Source of the DNA: Anaspis maculata
Lineage: Eukaryota > Arthropoda > Insecta > Coleoptera > Scraptiidae
Assembly: GCA_949128115.1 (NCBI GenBank)
Contig: OX421962.1
Span: 56,523,787 to 56,587,786, forward strand
Direction of reading: 5' to 3'
Length of the DNA: 64,000 bases
The translations under genes and the position numbers were made by a program. The notes beneath the pieces are model-generated. The model made no database searches and was not told the DNA's origin. It saw only the letters and a list, made by a program, of their open reading frames with translations. Positions 1-10,463 of this stretch are shown here, piece after piece (positions within the stretch are counted from its first letter, which is position 1; the number at the start of each line of letters is the position of its first letter).

Positions 1-49
1 CCGTAGCGTGTCGCAGCGGCCAAGTTACAGAGTGCCACAAAATATCAAT

Positions 50-327
50 TTATCTACTCCCGTATCGTACTGGCCACTTTTCGACACGCAAACGCGTGTC
101 GTACTGGCGCTCAATTTTTATGACACTGAACGGCGTTGCTACCCCTAGAATTTTCTAATTTTTTTCAAATATTTGAGGCAAAATAGATAAAATAGTATAT
201 TGCACTCGTTTAATAAGACGTTTCGTCACACTCCTTCCTTTGGGACCCTCCTCACTGCGTTCGTCGTGCCCCAAAAACAGTCGTGTGACAAACTTCGTCT
301 TATTAAACTCGTATCATAATATACTAT
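50..327. repeat. Half copy of a palindromic MITE (family of 48766-49440)
   Basis: This stretch starts TTATCTACTCCCGTATCG and matches one complete arm of the 675-bp palindromic element at 48766-49440, including the internal block of complementary sequence around 200-310 that ends near TCTTATTAAACTCGTAT. Only one arm is present here. The other arm is replaced by the reverse-transcriptase remnant that begins near 340, so the copy was probably truncated or invaded. Family identity is seen directly by comparison inside the window; the superfamily is unknown. Confidence 0.75.
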
Positions 328-374
328 TACGATACGATAACTAGCGGGTCGCTAAGTTAGCGAAAGATACGGAG

Positions 375-805
375 TCCCACCACTGGGGTGCTCCGCTTGT
401 GAGTGAGAAGTGAGATGAGCAATGACCATCAATCTCAACATACTGGTCCCGCAACGATAAATACGACGCCAGAAGAGAGATCCATCCGACATCAAGACCG
501 TACAAATACAACTTCTCAAGAAGGATGCCATGATTCATACGGTCGAAAGCCTTTGAAAAATCTGTAAAAATTGTATCAACCTGAAGACGATTGTCCATGG
601 AAGAATATAGAAATTGCATGTAGCACGCCAAGTTGGTAACAGTGCTTCGACCGGCAAGAAATCCATGTTGTTTGTCCGTGATGATGGGTTTAACATCAAC
701 CATTATGCTTTCGCAGATCGCTATTTCAAACACCTTCGCAAAGTTTGACATCAGGCACATGGGTCTATAGTTCTCGATGCGCTGGGGACTACCCTTCTTA
801 TACTG
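375..805 (-). pseudogene. Non-LTR retrotransposon reverse transcriptase, broken fragment
   Basis: The minus strand encodes the middle of a non-LTR (LINE-type) reverse transcriptase. In order it reads YKKG, ENYRP, LMSNFAKVFE, KQHGF-GRS, FTDFSKAFDRMNHGILL and SGAPQ, the standard order of RT blocks 0 to 4. The frame leaves the family right after SGAPQ, where a complete enzyme would continue to the Y/FADD catalytic box, so the catalytic aspartates are missing. Upstream of about 805 the related frame is lost by a shift. Downstream it abuts the half MITE at 50-327. It is a dead fragment. The exact clade cannot be told; the NYRP and FSKAFD wording is common to Jockey- and RTE-like elements. Confidence 0.85.
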
Positions 806-859
806 GTATGACCCTGCTCTTCTTTCACAAATCCGGAAATGTGGAGGAATTTCGTATAA

Positions 860-1243
860 GCTGGGTGCATGATTGCCCTATCATGAGATTTAATTATTTC
901 ATCTACATATTAAGCGCAGCATTTTGATCACTTTTTTTCATAGAACTTTACTCTCGGCTTTGTCACTTGGGACTGTAGGTATGCGGAAAAGTACCTTATT
1001 TCCATATTTTCTGGCTGTCCTAGAGTTATTACAACAATACGGAACACTGCAAGGTCAAAATTGAACCATTTTGAACTTGATGCTGAATGCTGAGTTCAGT
1101 AGACGTCATGTTGATGCTTGACTTCAGTGTACTTTTTGAATTTACACCTGTTCGCGCGTTGGTAAAACTACCAATCTACCAAACTACAGTAAAATAAAAA
1201 CTGTTGTAGGCGACACAATACTTTTCCGGCGGTATCCAGAGAC
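860..1243. other. No recognisable feature
   Basis: AT-rich sequence between the reverse-transcriptase remnant and the SINE. No convincing coding frame, inverted repeat or tandem repeat was seen. Confidence 0.4.
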
Positions 1244-1575
1244 TTTTTTTAAATTCGTTTATTTAACGTCGGCCTATTTCCGCAACGAGGCCTGACACCG
1301 ACGCCGGTGAAGGCTTTCCTCCACTATATCGGAAATTTTGCCGAACCCCTGTGTGTTCCAACACAGGGTAGGGATTTTAACGACCACCAACATCGCATGG
1401 GGTCAGCACCATCGTATTTTACGTACTATGCGACACACTTGTTTAGCAAGCATTCCAACTAAACCAAGAAACTTATGTTTTCGAAGCGAAAATCCGTCCC
1501 CGGCGGAGATCTAACCAGCGACCTCTGGAGTGATAGTCGAACGCGCTAACTACCACACCATCAGCTCCTCATATC
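1244..1575 (-). mobile_element. tRNA-derived SINE, full-length-looking
   Basis: On the minus strand the head is tRNA-like. An RNA polymerase III A box reads TGGTGTGGTAGTTAGCGCG (plus coordinates 1542-1561), and a B-box-like GGTCGCTGGTTAGATCTCC lies at 1505-1523, at normal tRNA spacing. About 250 bp of non-tRNA body follows, ending near AATAAACGAATT and a short A-rich tail at about 1244-1252. Head, body and A-rich tail are what defines a tRNA-derived SINE, copied by LINE machinery. It lies head to head with a second tRNA-like head at 1764-1800. The B box has lost the canonical TTCGA, so the copy is probably old. The parent tRNA was not identified. Confidence 0.75.
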
Positions 1576-1812
1576 CAAAGACGTAAGTAATGACTTGATT
1601 GAACCGTTCCTTCGGGAAGGAGGAGCTTGATTGGGAAATTGACGAACAAATCTGATGAGTTGAGCGAGTATCCGGAAAGACAAATTTGCGTATACAACCA
1701 CATCAAAAAGCACTGCGTAATTAAAAAAACATTTCGACAAAAAAAAAAGTGAGGCGGGATCGTCGAGATCGAACCCCGGCTTTCTTCCACTACACCATCG
1801 CGCTACAATTTC
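1576..1812 (-). mobile_element. Second tRNA-derived SINE head, internally deleted
   Basis: The minus strand carries a good A box (GATGGTGTAGTGG, plus 1787-1799) and an excellent B box (GGGGTTCGATCTCG, 1764-1777), separated by only about 9 bases instead of the 30-40 of a tRNA. The anticodon arm is therefore deleted. A T-rich run follows at 1740-1749 (plus-strand A-run) and then unrelated AT-rich sequence up to the SINE at 1244-1575. It could be a SINE of another family or a tRNA pseudogene. Confidence 0.55.
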
Positions 1813-2584
1813 GTATTCGTCTTAAAGATGGACACGAACAATGATCGTGGTTGAGAAAGAGCCCTGGAAAATGGAAAAGCTTATTTGGTATGTTACAGAC
1901 GAGACCGTGTAAGACCTATTTTGCACACTTATTTAGCTGGGCTATATGATTTAGTATATTTCATCTTTTTGTCTGGGTCTGTCAGGATATTCTTCTTGTA
2001 TACTGCTGGTTGTAATATGTGGTTGTAATACGGTAAAAATCTGGATGTATAATAAGAGTAACTTTGATTATCAGAGATTTAAACTATTTATAGGTATCAG
2101 TTTGTAGATAGTAGGTCACGACTTTGAGCTGACATGGTAATGATTCAACTCCAACTGAAATAGTGAAGCTACTAGCGTTTTCCACTTGCATCTTGCATGC
2201 ATCCGTTGTATTTCACTGCAGCCAAGGTCAGGCGTAAGAAACAAAGTGACGCAACAATTCAGACAACCGGTTAAACACAAATGTGCAGTAACTGCATGTC
2301 TCGTAAGACATGAATTTTCCGCGGCTAGTACAGCTAGTAGTGTTAGTTTCAGTGCATAAAATTCATCATCATCATAGTCCACTGGAAAGTAGAGAAACTT
2401 CCAAAAAATAGATGTTTTTTCTTCAAAAAAAAGCTTTCTGTTCCACTGGCCAACACTAGCCTGGGCTGCGATTCTGTACTCGCATACCGACAAGTGTCGT
2501 CAGCTACGCAGGACCGACTTTGATTGGTTCCCATCCTAGCTACCAATACGATAGCTCTCGGTGAGCAAGTACGGAAAAGCGGTA

Positions 2585-2718
2585 CAGGGCCCGTATTTTT
2601 AAATCGACGAGATGAATTCACATGGAATTGCCATGGTAACGGCTTGTACCCGCTCCGGCGATTGGTTGGCGACGAATAAGGGGAAATGAATTCACAAGTA
2701 TAAAAGATACGGGCCCTG
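2585..2718. mobile_element. 134-bp MITE with CAGGGCCCGTAT termini
   Basis: The ends are inverted copies of CAGGGCCCGTAT, extending imperfectly by several bases. Internally GAATTCACA also occurs at both sides in inverted orientation. The short length and lack of coding fit a MITE. CAGGG-type ends occur in hAT elements, but no 8-bp target duplication is visible, so the superfamily is left open. Confidence 0.7.
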
Positions 2719-3020
2719 CCCCATTTGACAAATTTTGGCACTTCATATCTTGATGCAACTACTACAGTACCTCGTACAGTACCAATCACAGCTGATGTAA
2801 AAAATGTTGCTACAGTTATAAGATATGATGCACAAAAGATCTTATAGGTCGCAGTGCAGTAAGGATCCTCCAAGACCAAACGACCACCTCTAGTCTACAA
2901 AGATATGATGCATTTCAGGTCAAGTGGAGCATATCTACATTTCGGTGCACAAAAAAATACACAAGTGTAACGACGATGGTACTGGTTCGGAACTTCAAAG
3001 TTCGACTCCCATACTTTGAC

Positions 3021-3263
3021 TTACCACAGGTTCCACCAAAAAATTTGAGAGCGGTTTAAGCTAAACCGAGATTAAACGGATTTTTTTCTGGTCAATGTTG
3101 GTAGATTCATTTTGGAAAATACGTTAAATCGCAAGTATACCACCCTTTAGTTAATTACCCAGCGTGAAACCTGAATTTACATTGATCATTTGGCCGGAAT
3201 CCATCAAAATAAATCTCGAGTTAGCTATCAGCTGGTTAAATATTTTGGTGGAACCCACGGTAA
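3021..3263. mobile_element. GGTTCCACCAAA-family MITE
   Basis: Terminal inverted repeats TTACCACAGGTTCCACCAAA (left) and TTTGGTGGAACCCACGGTAA (right) bound a 243-bp non-coding interior. The inner GGTTCCACCAAA is shared with the better-preserved 145-bp element at 33844-33988, whose insertion is proven by an empty site. Confidence 0.7.
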
Positions 3264-3560
3264 GTAGTTTACGTCCATACTGGTGTAGTGTGAGACGCCA
3301 ATGAACATGGACCCCACACCCCTTGGTTTTGATTGGATTTCGTTTACTGCTCGCTCCGAGGATTTGAGCTATGGATCCTAACTGTTGTATTATTGCGGCC
3401 CATAAAATTGACGTTTTGTCATAAATACGCAGCTTTTTATTGGCACAAGGTTTATTACGGTAAGTGGTCCCTATGAGCCACATTACGCCACTTATTTTCT
3501 CTTTCCGAAAAGAATCTGTTCTAGATTCTATTTCATAAGTTTGTTATGTTGAATAAGTAT

Positions 3561-3868
3561 TGTTACGGATGTCGCGTTTGGGTTCTTTTATTATTGAGAC
3601 GATCGTTTAGAACACACCGTTTATTACTGCGTACTACTACAAATAATACACGTCAACAATTACTTGCGCTTGGGTAACCAGCGTGTTATGAAGCAGCGCC
3701 TCCGCCAATTGGGCAGATGTTTCTTACTCGGTCATTGGGATCTCCAGTCAATTTAAATGGTACAAACCATCGCGTATGCTCTGGATCTCGAATACCTAGA
3801 GCTCCGCAACTTGTGATACGCCGGTGTAGTGGAATCATCAATATAAAGTTTTCATGATCACTTCCGAA
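3561..3868 (-). mobile_element. LTR retrotransposon LTR remnant
   Basis: Read on the minus strand, this stretch matches the LTR at 57797-59380. It shares a block around ACATCTG followed by GGCGG-GGTGC, then a GTGTATT-ATTT-AGTACGCA-TAATAAAC block with the polyadenylation signal (plus 3620-3625), and the end GTAACA at 3561. The middle is shorter than in the other copy, so it is internally deleted. A 62-codon open frame (3686-3868) lies inside but is best explained as LTR sequence. Flanking internal genes were not seen. Confidence 0.6.
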
Positions 3869-3876
3869 AGAGACCT

Positions 3877-4039
3877 GTGGTGGAACCACGAGCACTCGAC
3901 AGTTGTCGATCTCGACAATTACCTTTTTTCTAAAGGGGGAAGGGTGTAGAGGGAAAAGGGGAAATTATGGTGAAGGGTGCAGAGGGGGAAGGGGAAATTG
4001 TCGAGATCGACAATTGTCGAGTGTTTGTGGTTCCACCAC
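3877..4039. repeat. 163-bp palindromic element with GTGGTGGAACCAC arms
   Basis: Arms of about 47 bp start GTGGTGGAACCAC and contain CACTCGAC and GTCGATCTCGACAATT. They face each other across a purine-rich spacer (GGGGAAGGG-type, 3930-4000). Each arm read outward translates to the same peptide because they are inverted copies, which explains the protein-like similarity on the two strands. It is probably a MITE. Confidence 0.7.
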
Positions 4040-4250
4040 TAACTGTGAATTTCTGTCGAGAAATAAGTCCGCTGGAACAGATTCCACAACGCCCTATTCA
4101 ACCAATCCAAGTCCAGTTTGAGCAAAAGGTGAATGCTAAGGCCAGCAACGATTGTTTGAATATTGGTATTTGTGGCATTTAACTTTTAAGTGAAATTAAC
4201 CTCGGGGCTGAAAACGGAACTACCTACTTCCTAAATCGCATTTGATGAAG

Positions 4251-4327
4251 CGTATCAAACCTGCTGTGAATTTGATTTGACCCTCGACCCCATTGTTCAG
4301 CACGCGCACGTGCGGATTTGCCTTTAC
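4251..4327 (+). CDS. Possible internal exon of the gene ending at 10463
   Basis: This frame is open from an AG at 4249-4250 to a donor at 4328 (CTTTAC then GTAAAT) and reads in part QTCCEFDLTLDPIVQHAHVR. It ends in phase 0, which matches the phase-0 acceptor of the exon at 10275, and the palindromic elements of 4452-10240 would then fill the intron. The codon choice looks better than the background, but the acceptor is weak, the family is unknown and chance is possible. No RNA or homology evidence is available. Confidence 0.25.
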
Positions 4328-4919
4328 GTAAATTCTACAAAAAAAAAAAATTGGACCAATCAAGTACAATTTTCAAAGGTCTTTGAACTCGATTTTACAT
4401 CAGGGTTGCAACCGACCCACCCATGCTACCTACTATGTAGAATCACCATGGATTGTGGTGCCAACTCGGAATCAAAGCTATTTGATAATTTTACAAAGGA
4501 CCCCCCCCGCACCATTCTTATGGAAAATGGGTCTCGGTCAAATTCCCTAATTTTTTTATATGTTGTAGCCCAATTTGACACAAGCCAAAAACCATCGTCG
4601 GTTACACAAAAAAATGAACAGTTTTTTTCTATAAGGGGTTGAAGATGGGTTATTTCAAGGTAAAAAAATATGTTCTAACGTAAGTGAGAACATTTCAACG
4701 TCCTTTTTAACACATATGGCTTATGACAATTCCCTTTTTCTTTTGTGAAAAAATCAACCCCCTCTCTCACCCCCAACCCCTACTTGTAAGTATCAAATTC
4801 GAAATTACGTTTGAAAGTCATGCAGATGGTTCTATTTTGTCGAATCATGAATTTTGGCACAAATTGTTTTTCCAACCCCCAAATAGGGGGTGGGGTTGAA
4901 AAAAAAACCATCGGTCAAT

Positions 4920-5206
4920 GGGGCCTTGCACTGCCTCTTTTACACACCGAGGGCGCCACGACCGTTGGGGGCAAATTCGACGATTTTGACGGCGTTGACG
5001 CTTCAGCGACCGACGTCCGTCATTTTATGTCTTGATTTGAAATTTGGATAACCTCTGTTTCTTGCTTGACGTCTCCAGTCACTGTCAGTTACTGGTCAAA
5101 CTACTCAAACTCCCCTGTTTTTCGCGTCGTTACGGCCGCTTTATCGAAGTAAGCGCCCCCTACAGTAGTGGCGACCTCACGTTGAGTTTTTCAATTGCAA
5201 GGCCCC
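4920..5206. mobile_element. 287-bp element with GGGGCCTTGCA termini, AT target duplication
   Basis: Inverted ends GGGGCCTTGCA/TGCAAGGCCCC interrupt the left arm of the large palindrome. The right arm has the uninterrupted sequence GGTCAATTCGGCTGAATTTC near 9795 (reverse strand), so the insertion is exact and duplicated AT (4918-4919 and 5207-5208). The interior is non-coding. A 2-bp AT duplication with G-rich ends recalls the ISL2EU/Harbinger-related groups, but this assignment is tentative. Confidence 0.85.
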
Positions 5207-5632
5207 ATTCGACTGAATTTCTGATATTGTGCTTTACCAGTTACGCTAAACAGGATTACCAAGGGAAAACTCATTCGTATGACCAGTTTTCACCCCACAG
5301 AGGGTTGAAGTTGACTATAATGACGCATAAAATATTCTTTCATGTCATAAACCAAATGAATGGAAATAGTGGATTTTCATATCATCATCTTTTTCCGTAA
5401 AATTGTCTATTCTTCAAAAATACTTTCAACCCCGTCCTTCATCCCCTATAGTCCAGGAATTTTAGAAAAAATAGCGAACAAAAATGAAAGCGAGCCGGAT
5501 TTTTGCATATAAGCTCAGTTAAGCATGTAGTTAACATAGTAAAAGTCCTCAAGAATCCGGTGTGAGCTTCGGCCGTTGTGGCCTTGAGAAGAACTTGAGG
5601 ATCAGTTTTTCGCGTAGGTATATCTCGTGAAC

Positions 5633-6693
5633 AGTGGCACTTAGAAAGAAAGTGTTAGGGAAAAAATTGTTGAAAATTTTATTGTCTATAAGAAAGGTTC
5701 TTACACATTCCATCGTCAGTCCACTCCTTCTCTGTCAAAACACAAGAAAATTAAAATAATCCAGATGTTCGATGCTGAACACTGTATGGACCTTGAGTTT
5801 TATGATGGCGGGGTGCCACTTGGTAGGGGTGTTGTTCGATCTATTCTGTTTTGACTGAAACTATTTGCCATCAATACCAACTATGCCGGCGGCATACCTA
5901 TACAGGGTGACATACAAATAAAAAGTTGAACAAATTTTCCTCAAGAACCAAAATAGGTGAAGACATATAAATCGCCAGAAATATTTCTCATTTCATGGTC
6001 ATGAAGTCGTCGTAAATTTGGATCAAATATGTTGAGCCGTTCCTGACATATCTTCAGAAGACTGAAGTCGTTACGAAAAAAAACTAGTATTTCGTATATC
6101 AGTAATTCTTCAGATATTGAATCGAGACTTGGTGTTGTGAATCGAAACAATGATGAATAACATTTAAAATTAAATAATAGTGAAAAACACTCTCTAGGCC
6201 AACTACTTTTAGAAAAAACACAGTCAACTTTTTTGTGATGAGTAGACGAAAAAATCATTTTTTTCGGTAACAACTTCAGTGTTTTGAAGATATTTCAAGA
6301 ACGGCTCAAGATATCTAATTCAAGTTTACGATGACTTCATGACTATGAAATCGGAATTATTTATGGCGATTTACATGTCTTCACCTATTTTGGTTCTTGA
6401 GGTACAAATGTTCAATTTTTTATTTTTATTTCACCCTGTATATGCCGCCGGCATAGTTCGTATTGATGGCTTCAAGTTTCAATCAAGAAATAGTGGACCA
6501 ACCAAGGCGGCACTCCGCCAATATAAAACTCAAGGTCCATACAATCTTCAGCATCGAGCATCTGGATTATTTTAATTTTCTTGTGTTTTAACGAAGAAGG
6601 AGTGGACTGACGATGAAATGTGTAAGGACCTTTCTTATAGACAATAAAATTTAAAACAGTTTCTTCCCGAGCACTTTCTTCTCAAGTGCCATT
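5633..6693. mobile_element. 1.06-kb palindromic element nested at the centre
   Basis: The ends AGTGGCACTT and AAGTGCCATT are inverted copies. The arms continue inward for about 270 bp, matching the CCATCGTCAGTCCACTCCTT region near 5710 to its reverse near 6600 and the CTTGAGTTTTAT-type block near 5790 to its reverse near 6525. The core at 5901-6440 is another palindrome with its own TACAGGGTGA termini. Confidence 0.75.
5901..6440. mobile_element. 540-bp TACAGGGTGA palindromic element
   Basis: It starts TACAGGGTGA and ends TCACCCTGTA. Arms such as CAAGAACCAAAATAGGTGAA (5943 onward) recur inverted near 6380, so nearly the whole element is self-complementary around 6170. It is flanked on both sides by GCCGGCGGCATA-type sequence belonging to the enclosing element. 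No coding capacity. Confidence 0.8.
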
Positions 6694-6863
6694 GGGTGGT
6701 ATGCATAAAAAGTAGTAGATGCTACTACTACGGAAAAAAGTATCTACTTCGTAGTATCCTCTATTATGTATTTAGCATCTACTTCAGTTCCGAAGCATAT
6801 GCTACAATAAAAAAGTTTCTACTTCAATACGGTGTAGTAAGTACTACAGCATCGTAGTATATA

Positions 6864-7561
6864 CCACACCATTTCCAACTGTATTTGCGATAATATCAAA
6901 TGTATTTCAGATTAGCGATATGTATTTGAGAAAACACCAATTGTATTTTAAATATGAGAAATGTAGTTTAGAATTTGCCAAATGTATTTTAATTATGAGA
7001 AATGTAGTTAAGAAATTTCCAAGTGTATTAGATTTGGGAAATGTAGTTTGGAATATGCCAGTTGTATAATCGAATATTCAAATGTAGTTGAGAAAGTACC
7101 ATATGAATTTTAGAACAAGGATATGTAGTTTAGAAAACGTGAATTGTGAGTGAGAAACCGCCAATTGTAGTTGAGAATTTGGAGTTCGTTTTCCTCAACA
7201 ACGTTTGCTTTTTCATCACTGTTCTACCCTGAAAAAATATCTGAATCTGAAATACATTCCAAAATATCTCAAATACATCTCATCTTATCTTAAATATATC
7301 TAATGTTTTCGAAAATACAATTGGCAATTTCTCCATTGAACTTCGTGGATCTGGAATGCATTTAATTTTTTCTAAAATATATACATTTGGTAATATCTCG
7401 AATACATTTCGTTAATCTGAATACATTTTTTATTTTCTTTTTTCTAAAGTTTTCTGAAATGCACTGGCAATTTCTTAAATACATTTGGTTAATCTTGAAT
7501 ACATTTCATATTTTCTGAAATACATCTGAAGTTTTCTAAACTACAGCTGGAAAAGGTGTAG
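6864..7561. mobile_element. Satellite-like palindromic MITE (CTACACCTTTTCC family), copy 1
   Basis: The left half is a run of roughly 20-30-bp units of the type AATGTAGTTTAGAAAATGCC. The right half is the same unit in reverse complement (GAAATACATTTGG-like). The ends resemble CTACACCTTTTCCAGCTGTA. A second, better-preserved copy is at 43198-43999. A spacer lies near 7180-7230. Confidence 0.8.
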
Positions 7562-7743
7562 TGAGCGAATTTACCTTAGTTGCAATCCAAACTAAATTTT
7601 CTCTGTTACACCTGAAAAAATAACAATAATGTAAAAATAAGCAGCTCTAAAATTTTTACGTCCAACCGCGAAGATCCAAACGGCAAATTTTAGAATAAAT
7701 ATATGCACACAGCACCGCGTACATACCTGAATAATTTTTGATA

Positions 7744-8288
7744 TACAGGATTATTCAAAAGTCCGGAACAAGATTCATAATTTTGTACCATATTTTTTCG
7801 AAAAAAAAAAACGCTTGAACAGGGCGATTTCTAAAAAGGGCAAGCGGTTATTCCATGACACGTATCATGATTTATCGTCAACCCCTCAACCCCTAGCCAC
7901 CCTTAGCATTTTTTTTGAAGGCACCCTGACTTGGAGGGGGGAGGGGGGCTCGTTTGGAAAGCTTGTCAAAAATTGTATCCAGATTTACCATTGAAAATTA
8001 GATCGAACGTTTCACCATGAAGTTTTGAGGAGCCCCAGGGTAACTCAAAAGTTCTGAACAAGATTCATAATTTCTTACCATATTTTTTCCAAAAAAAAAA
8101 CCGCTCGAACAGCTCGATTTTCAAAAACGGTAAGTCGTTTTTCCATGATACGTTTCATGATCTACCGTCAACCCCTCAACCCCCAGCCACTCTCAGTATT
8201 TTTTTTTCACGTGTCATGATCTACCCTCAAGCCCTCAACTCCCAGCCACTCTCAGTATTTTTTTTTTCAACTTTTGAATAACCCTGTA
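7744..8288. mobile_element. TACAGGRTTATTCAAAAG element with internal direct repeats
   Basis: The termini TACAGGATTATTCAAAAG and CTTTTGAATAACCCTGTA are inverted copies. Inside, a block of about 290 bp beginning CAAAAGT-C-GAACAAGATTC occurs twice in direct orientation (from 7757 and from 8046), and a shorter part (TCATGATCTACC through CTCAGTATTTTTTTTT) is repeated once more near 8214-8265. Confidence 0.7.
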
Positions 8289-10274
8289 TATTATCGTCAT
8301 AGGTTCTCCGCTCTTTGTATGTTTCTACAACTGATGCACCCATAAATTTAGCCATGTTTTTGACTAGAAGTATGGTCGAGAAGTTGCTATAACAGCAACT
8401 TCGCTAAAAATGGAGTAAATACTACGAATTCATACTACAGATTCGGAGTAGATGCTTCAAAGGCAAAGTAGATACTACTACCATTGTATAACTACTCCTA
8501 GTAGGCCAGCCGCCGTTCAAATTGTGCAATTTTCGGAAAGCACGGACAGGTGGCGTGTTCAGCATTTGTCGTTTGGTCGCTCAAATTAGTTATAAATCAC
8601 GCTCTCTTCAAATTTCAACGTGGCGCCCAACTTACTGATAGATGTTGATGGTTTGGTACAGAAATTTCAATTTTCCTCATACGCGCTGATGATTTCTTGC
8701 GAGCTAATTGCTCTAGGCGACATCTAGCGACAAAATCCCAAATTCGAGGCTGACCTACTAGTAATAGTTATACAATGCTACTACGTACCGTTGTATATAG
8801 AAGCATCTACTACCTGGGCATAGTAAGTACTACGCTAGTGTAGTACATACTTCTCTTACGAAGTAGATACTTGTAGCATTAGTATCTACTACTTTTTATG
8901 CATACGACCCATTGTTCACGAGATATATGCGAAAAACTGATCCTCAAATTCTTCTCGAGGCCACAACGGCCGAAGCTCACACCGGATTCTTGAGGACTTT
9001 TACTATGTTAAACTACATGCTTTACTGAGCTTATATACAAAAATCCGGCTCGCTTTCATTTTTGTTCGCTATTTGCGATTTCAACAGCTAAAATTCCTGG
9101 ACTACTATCCCTGTTTCTGAACATCATATTCGAAATAAATCTTGAAAATTATATTAATTTTTATTTCATCCTTTAAATAGTTGCAGTAGCTATAAGAGTG
9201 TGACATAATATGTTGCCTTGATTGAGCAGCTTCCGCTTCAAATGACATCAAATTCTTCAATCTAAACTATAAATAGAGGTGTATCCGTACTAAAGAAAAA
9301 AGTGAGGAACTATGTACAGGTAAACATAAATAACCTGCTGTGAAGTTGAGACTTGATAGGAACACCAATATTTTTAATAATAATTCAGGCAAAAAATCAT
9401 TAAATCAAATGTATGTTCCACCCTGCTGTAAGGGTGCTAACATAAGTATAATAGTGAAAGTGAATTTTGAGAGGAGATTCACAACCAGACGCAGAGAATC
9501 CGACCGTAGACCTTCTTCTCCATTTTCAAGATTTATTTCGAATATGATGTTCATAAACAAGAATAGGGGATGAGAGACGGGGTTGAAATTATCATTGAAG
9601 AATAGATATTTCTACAAAACAAGATGATATGAAAGTCCACTATTTCCATTCATTTGGTTTATGACATGGAAGAATGTTTTTATGCTTCATTATAGTCAAC
9701 CTCAACCCTCTGTGGGGTGGAAACTGGTCATACGCATGAGTTTTCCCTTGGTCATCTTGTTCAGCGTAACTGATCAAGCACAATATCAGAAATTCAGCCG
9801 AATTGACCGATGTTTTTTTTTCAACCCCACCCCCTATTTGGGGGTTGGAAAAACAATTTGTGCCAAAATTCATAATTCGACTAAATAAATAGAACCATCT
9901 GCATGACTTTCAAACGTTATTTTGAATTTGATACTTACAAGTAGGGGTTGGGGGTGAGGGAGGGGGTTGATTTTTCCACAAAAGAAAAAGGGAATCGTCA
10001 TGAGCCATATATGTTAGAAAGGGCGTTGAAATGTTCTCACTCATGTTGGAACAAACTTTACCTTGAAATAACCCATCTTAAACTCCTTATAGAAAAAAAA
10101 CTGTCCATTTTTTTGGGTAACGGACGATGGATTTTGGCTCGTGTCAAATTGGGCTACAACATATAAAAAAATTAGGGAATTTGACCGAGACCCATTTTCG
10201 ATAGGAATCGTGCGGGGTCCTTTGAAAAATTAAAATCATTCGGCAGCTATACTTACGTTACACTTTGCTTTCAG

Positions 10275-10463
10275 CTGTACGAGAAGTACCCATTGGACAG
10301 TTCATCTGCGGCATCTTACTGGGCTTACAACGTTGTTAATACGCCACCGTCCAAATTAAATCTCCCTGGCTTCACGACGTCCATTGACCCGAAGAATCCT
10401 TTCAAGCGAAATTCGAAGTTTACAACACCTCTGGACGAAGTTATGGATGTTAGCGATTTGTAA
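10275..10463 (+). CDS. Last coding exon of an unrecognised gene
   Basis: A strong acceptor (CACTTTGCTTTCAG, ending at 10274) opens a 62-codon frame in phase 0 that stops at TAA (10461-10463). It starts LYEKYPLDSSSAASYWAYNV, contains LNLPGFTTSIDPKNPFKR and ends in an acidic tail (LDEVMDVSDL). Codon use is unlike the AT-rich surroundings. An untranslated stretch and AATAAA at 10690 follow. The short proline-rich, basic-aromatic style with a PF-R-S-F-TP signature reminds me of small axonemal microtubule-associated proteins, but I do not recognise a family and make no functional claim. Just upstream the intron is filled by the large palindrome; a candidate previous exon ends at 4327. Confidence 0.7.
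   Translation: MYEKYPLDSSSAASYWAYNVVNTPPSKLNLPGFTTSIDPKNPFKRNSKFTTPLDEVMDVSDL

Larger units (their letters stand above)
6699..8905. mobile_element. GTATGCATAAAAAGTAGTAG palindromic element
   Basis: The ends are inverted copies of GTATGCATAAAAAGTAGTAG. Sub-terminal sequence is rich in TACTACGTAGTA-like words, for example at 6720-6870 and 8400-8890. Two other elements (6864-7561 and 7744-8288) sit inside, leaving about 950 bp of the element's own sequence. Non-coding. Confidence 0.75.
4452..10240. mobile_element. Giant nested palindrome: outer element
   Basis: The left arm (about 4452-5631) and right arm (about 8910-10240) are inverted copies. Landmarks are AGGACCCC near 4500 and 10210, TTGAAGATGGGTTATTTCAA near 4640 against its reverse near 10070, the GGGGGTGGGGTTGAA block near 4890 and 9825, and GGCCGTTGTGGCC near 5575 and 8960. 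The two arms differ by one clean insertion (4920-5206). Two further palindromic elements fill the centre (5633-6693 and 6699-8905). No long open frame with known domains lies in the arms. The exact outer ends are uncertain because the arms fade near 4450 and 10240. Confidence 0.75.

Noticed and set aside
1500..1812. Functional tRNA genes
   Set aside because: A and B boxes are present, but one B box has lost TTCGA and the other head lacks the anticodon arm. Acceptor stems do not close, so SINE heads fit better.
3686..4182. Two diverging open frames both containing IVEIDNCRV-VVPP, which could suggest an ambisense viral insert
   Set aside because: The shared peptide is explained by the arms of the palindrome 3877-4039 being read outward on opposite strands. 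The minus-strand remainder matches LTR sequence at 57.9-59.4 kb, so there is no need for a viral gene.
6698..8910. CRISPR-like regular short repeats
   Set aside because: Units are degenerate, without constant spacers, switch strand at the centre and lie in animal DNA; they belong to palindromic MITEs.
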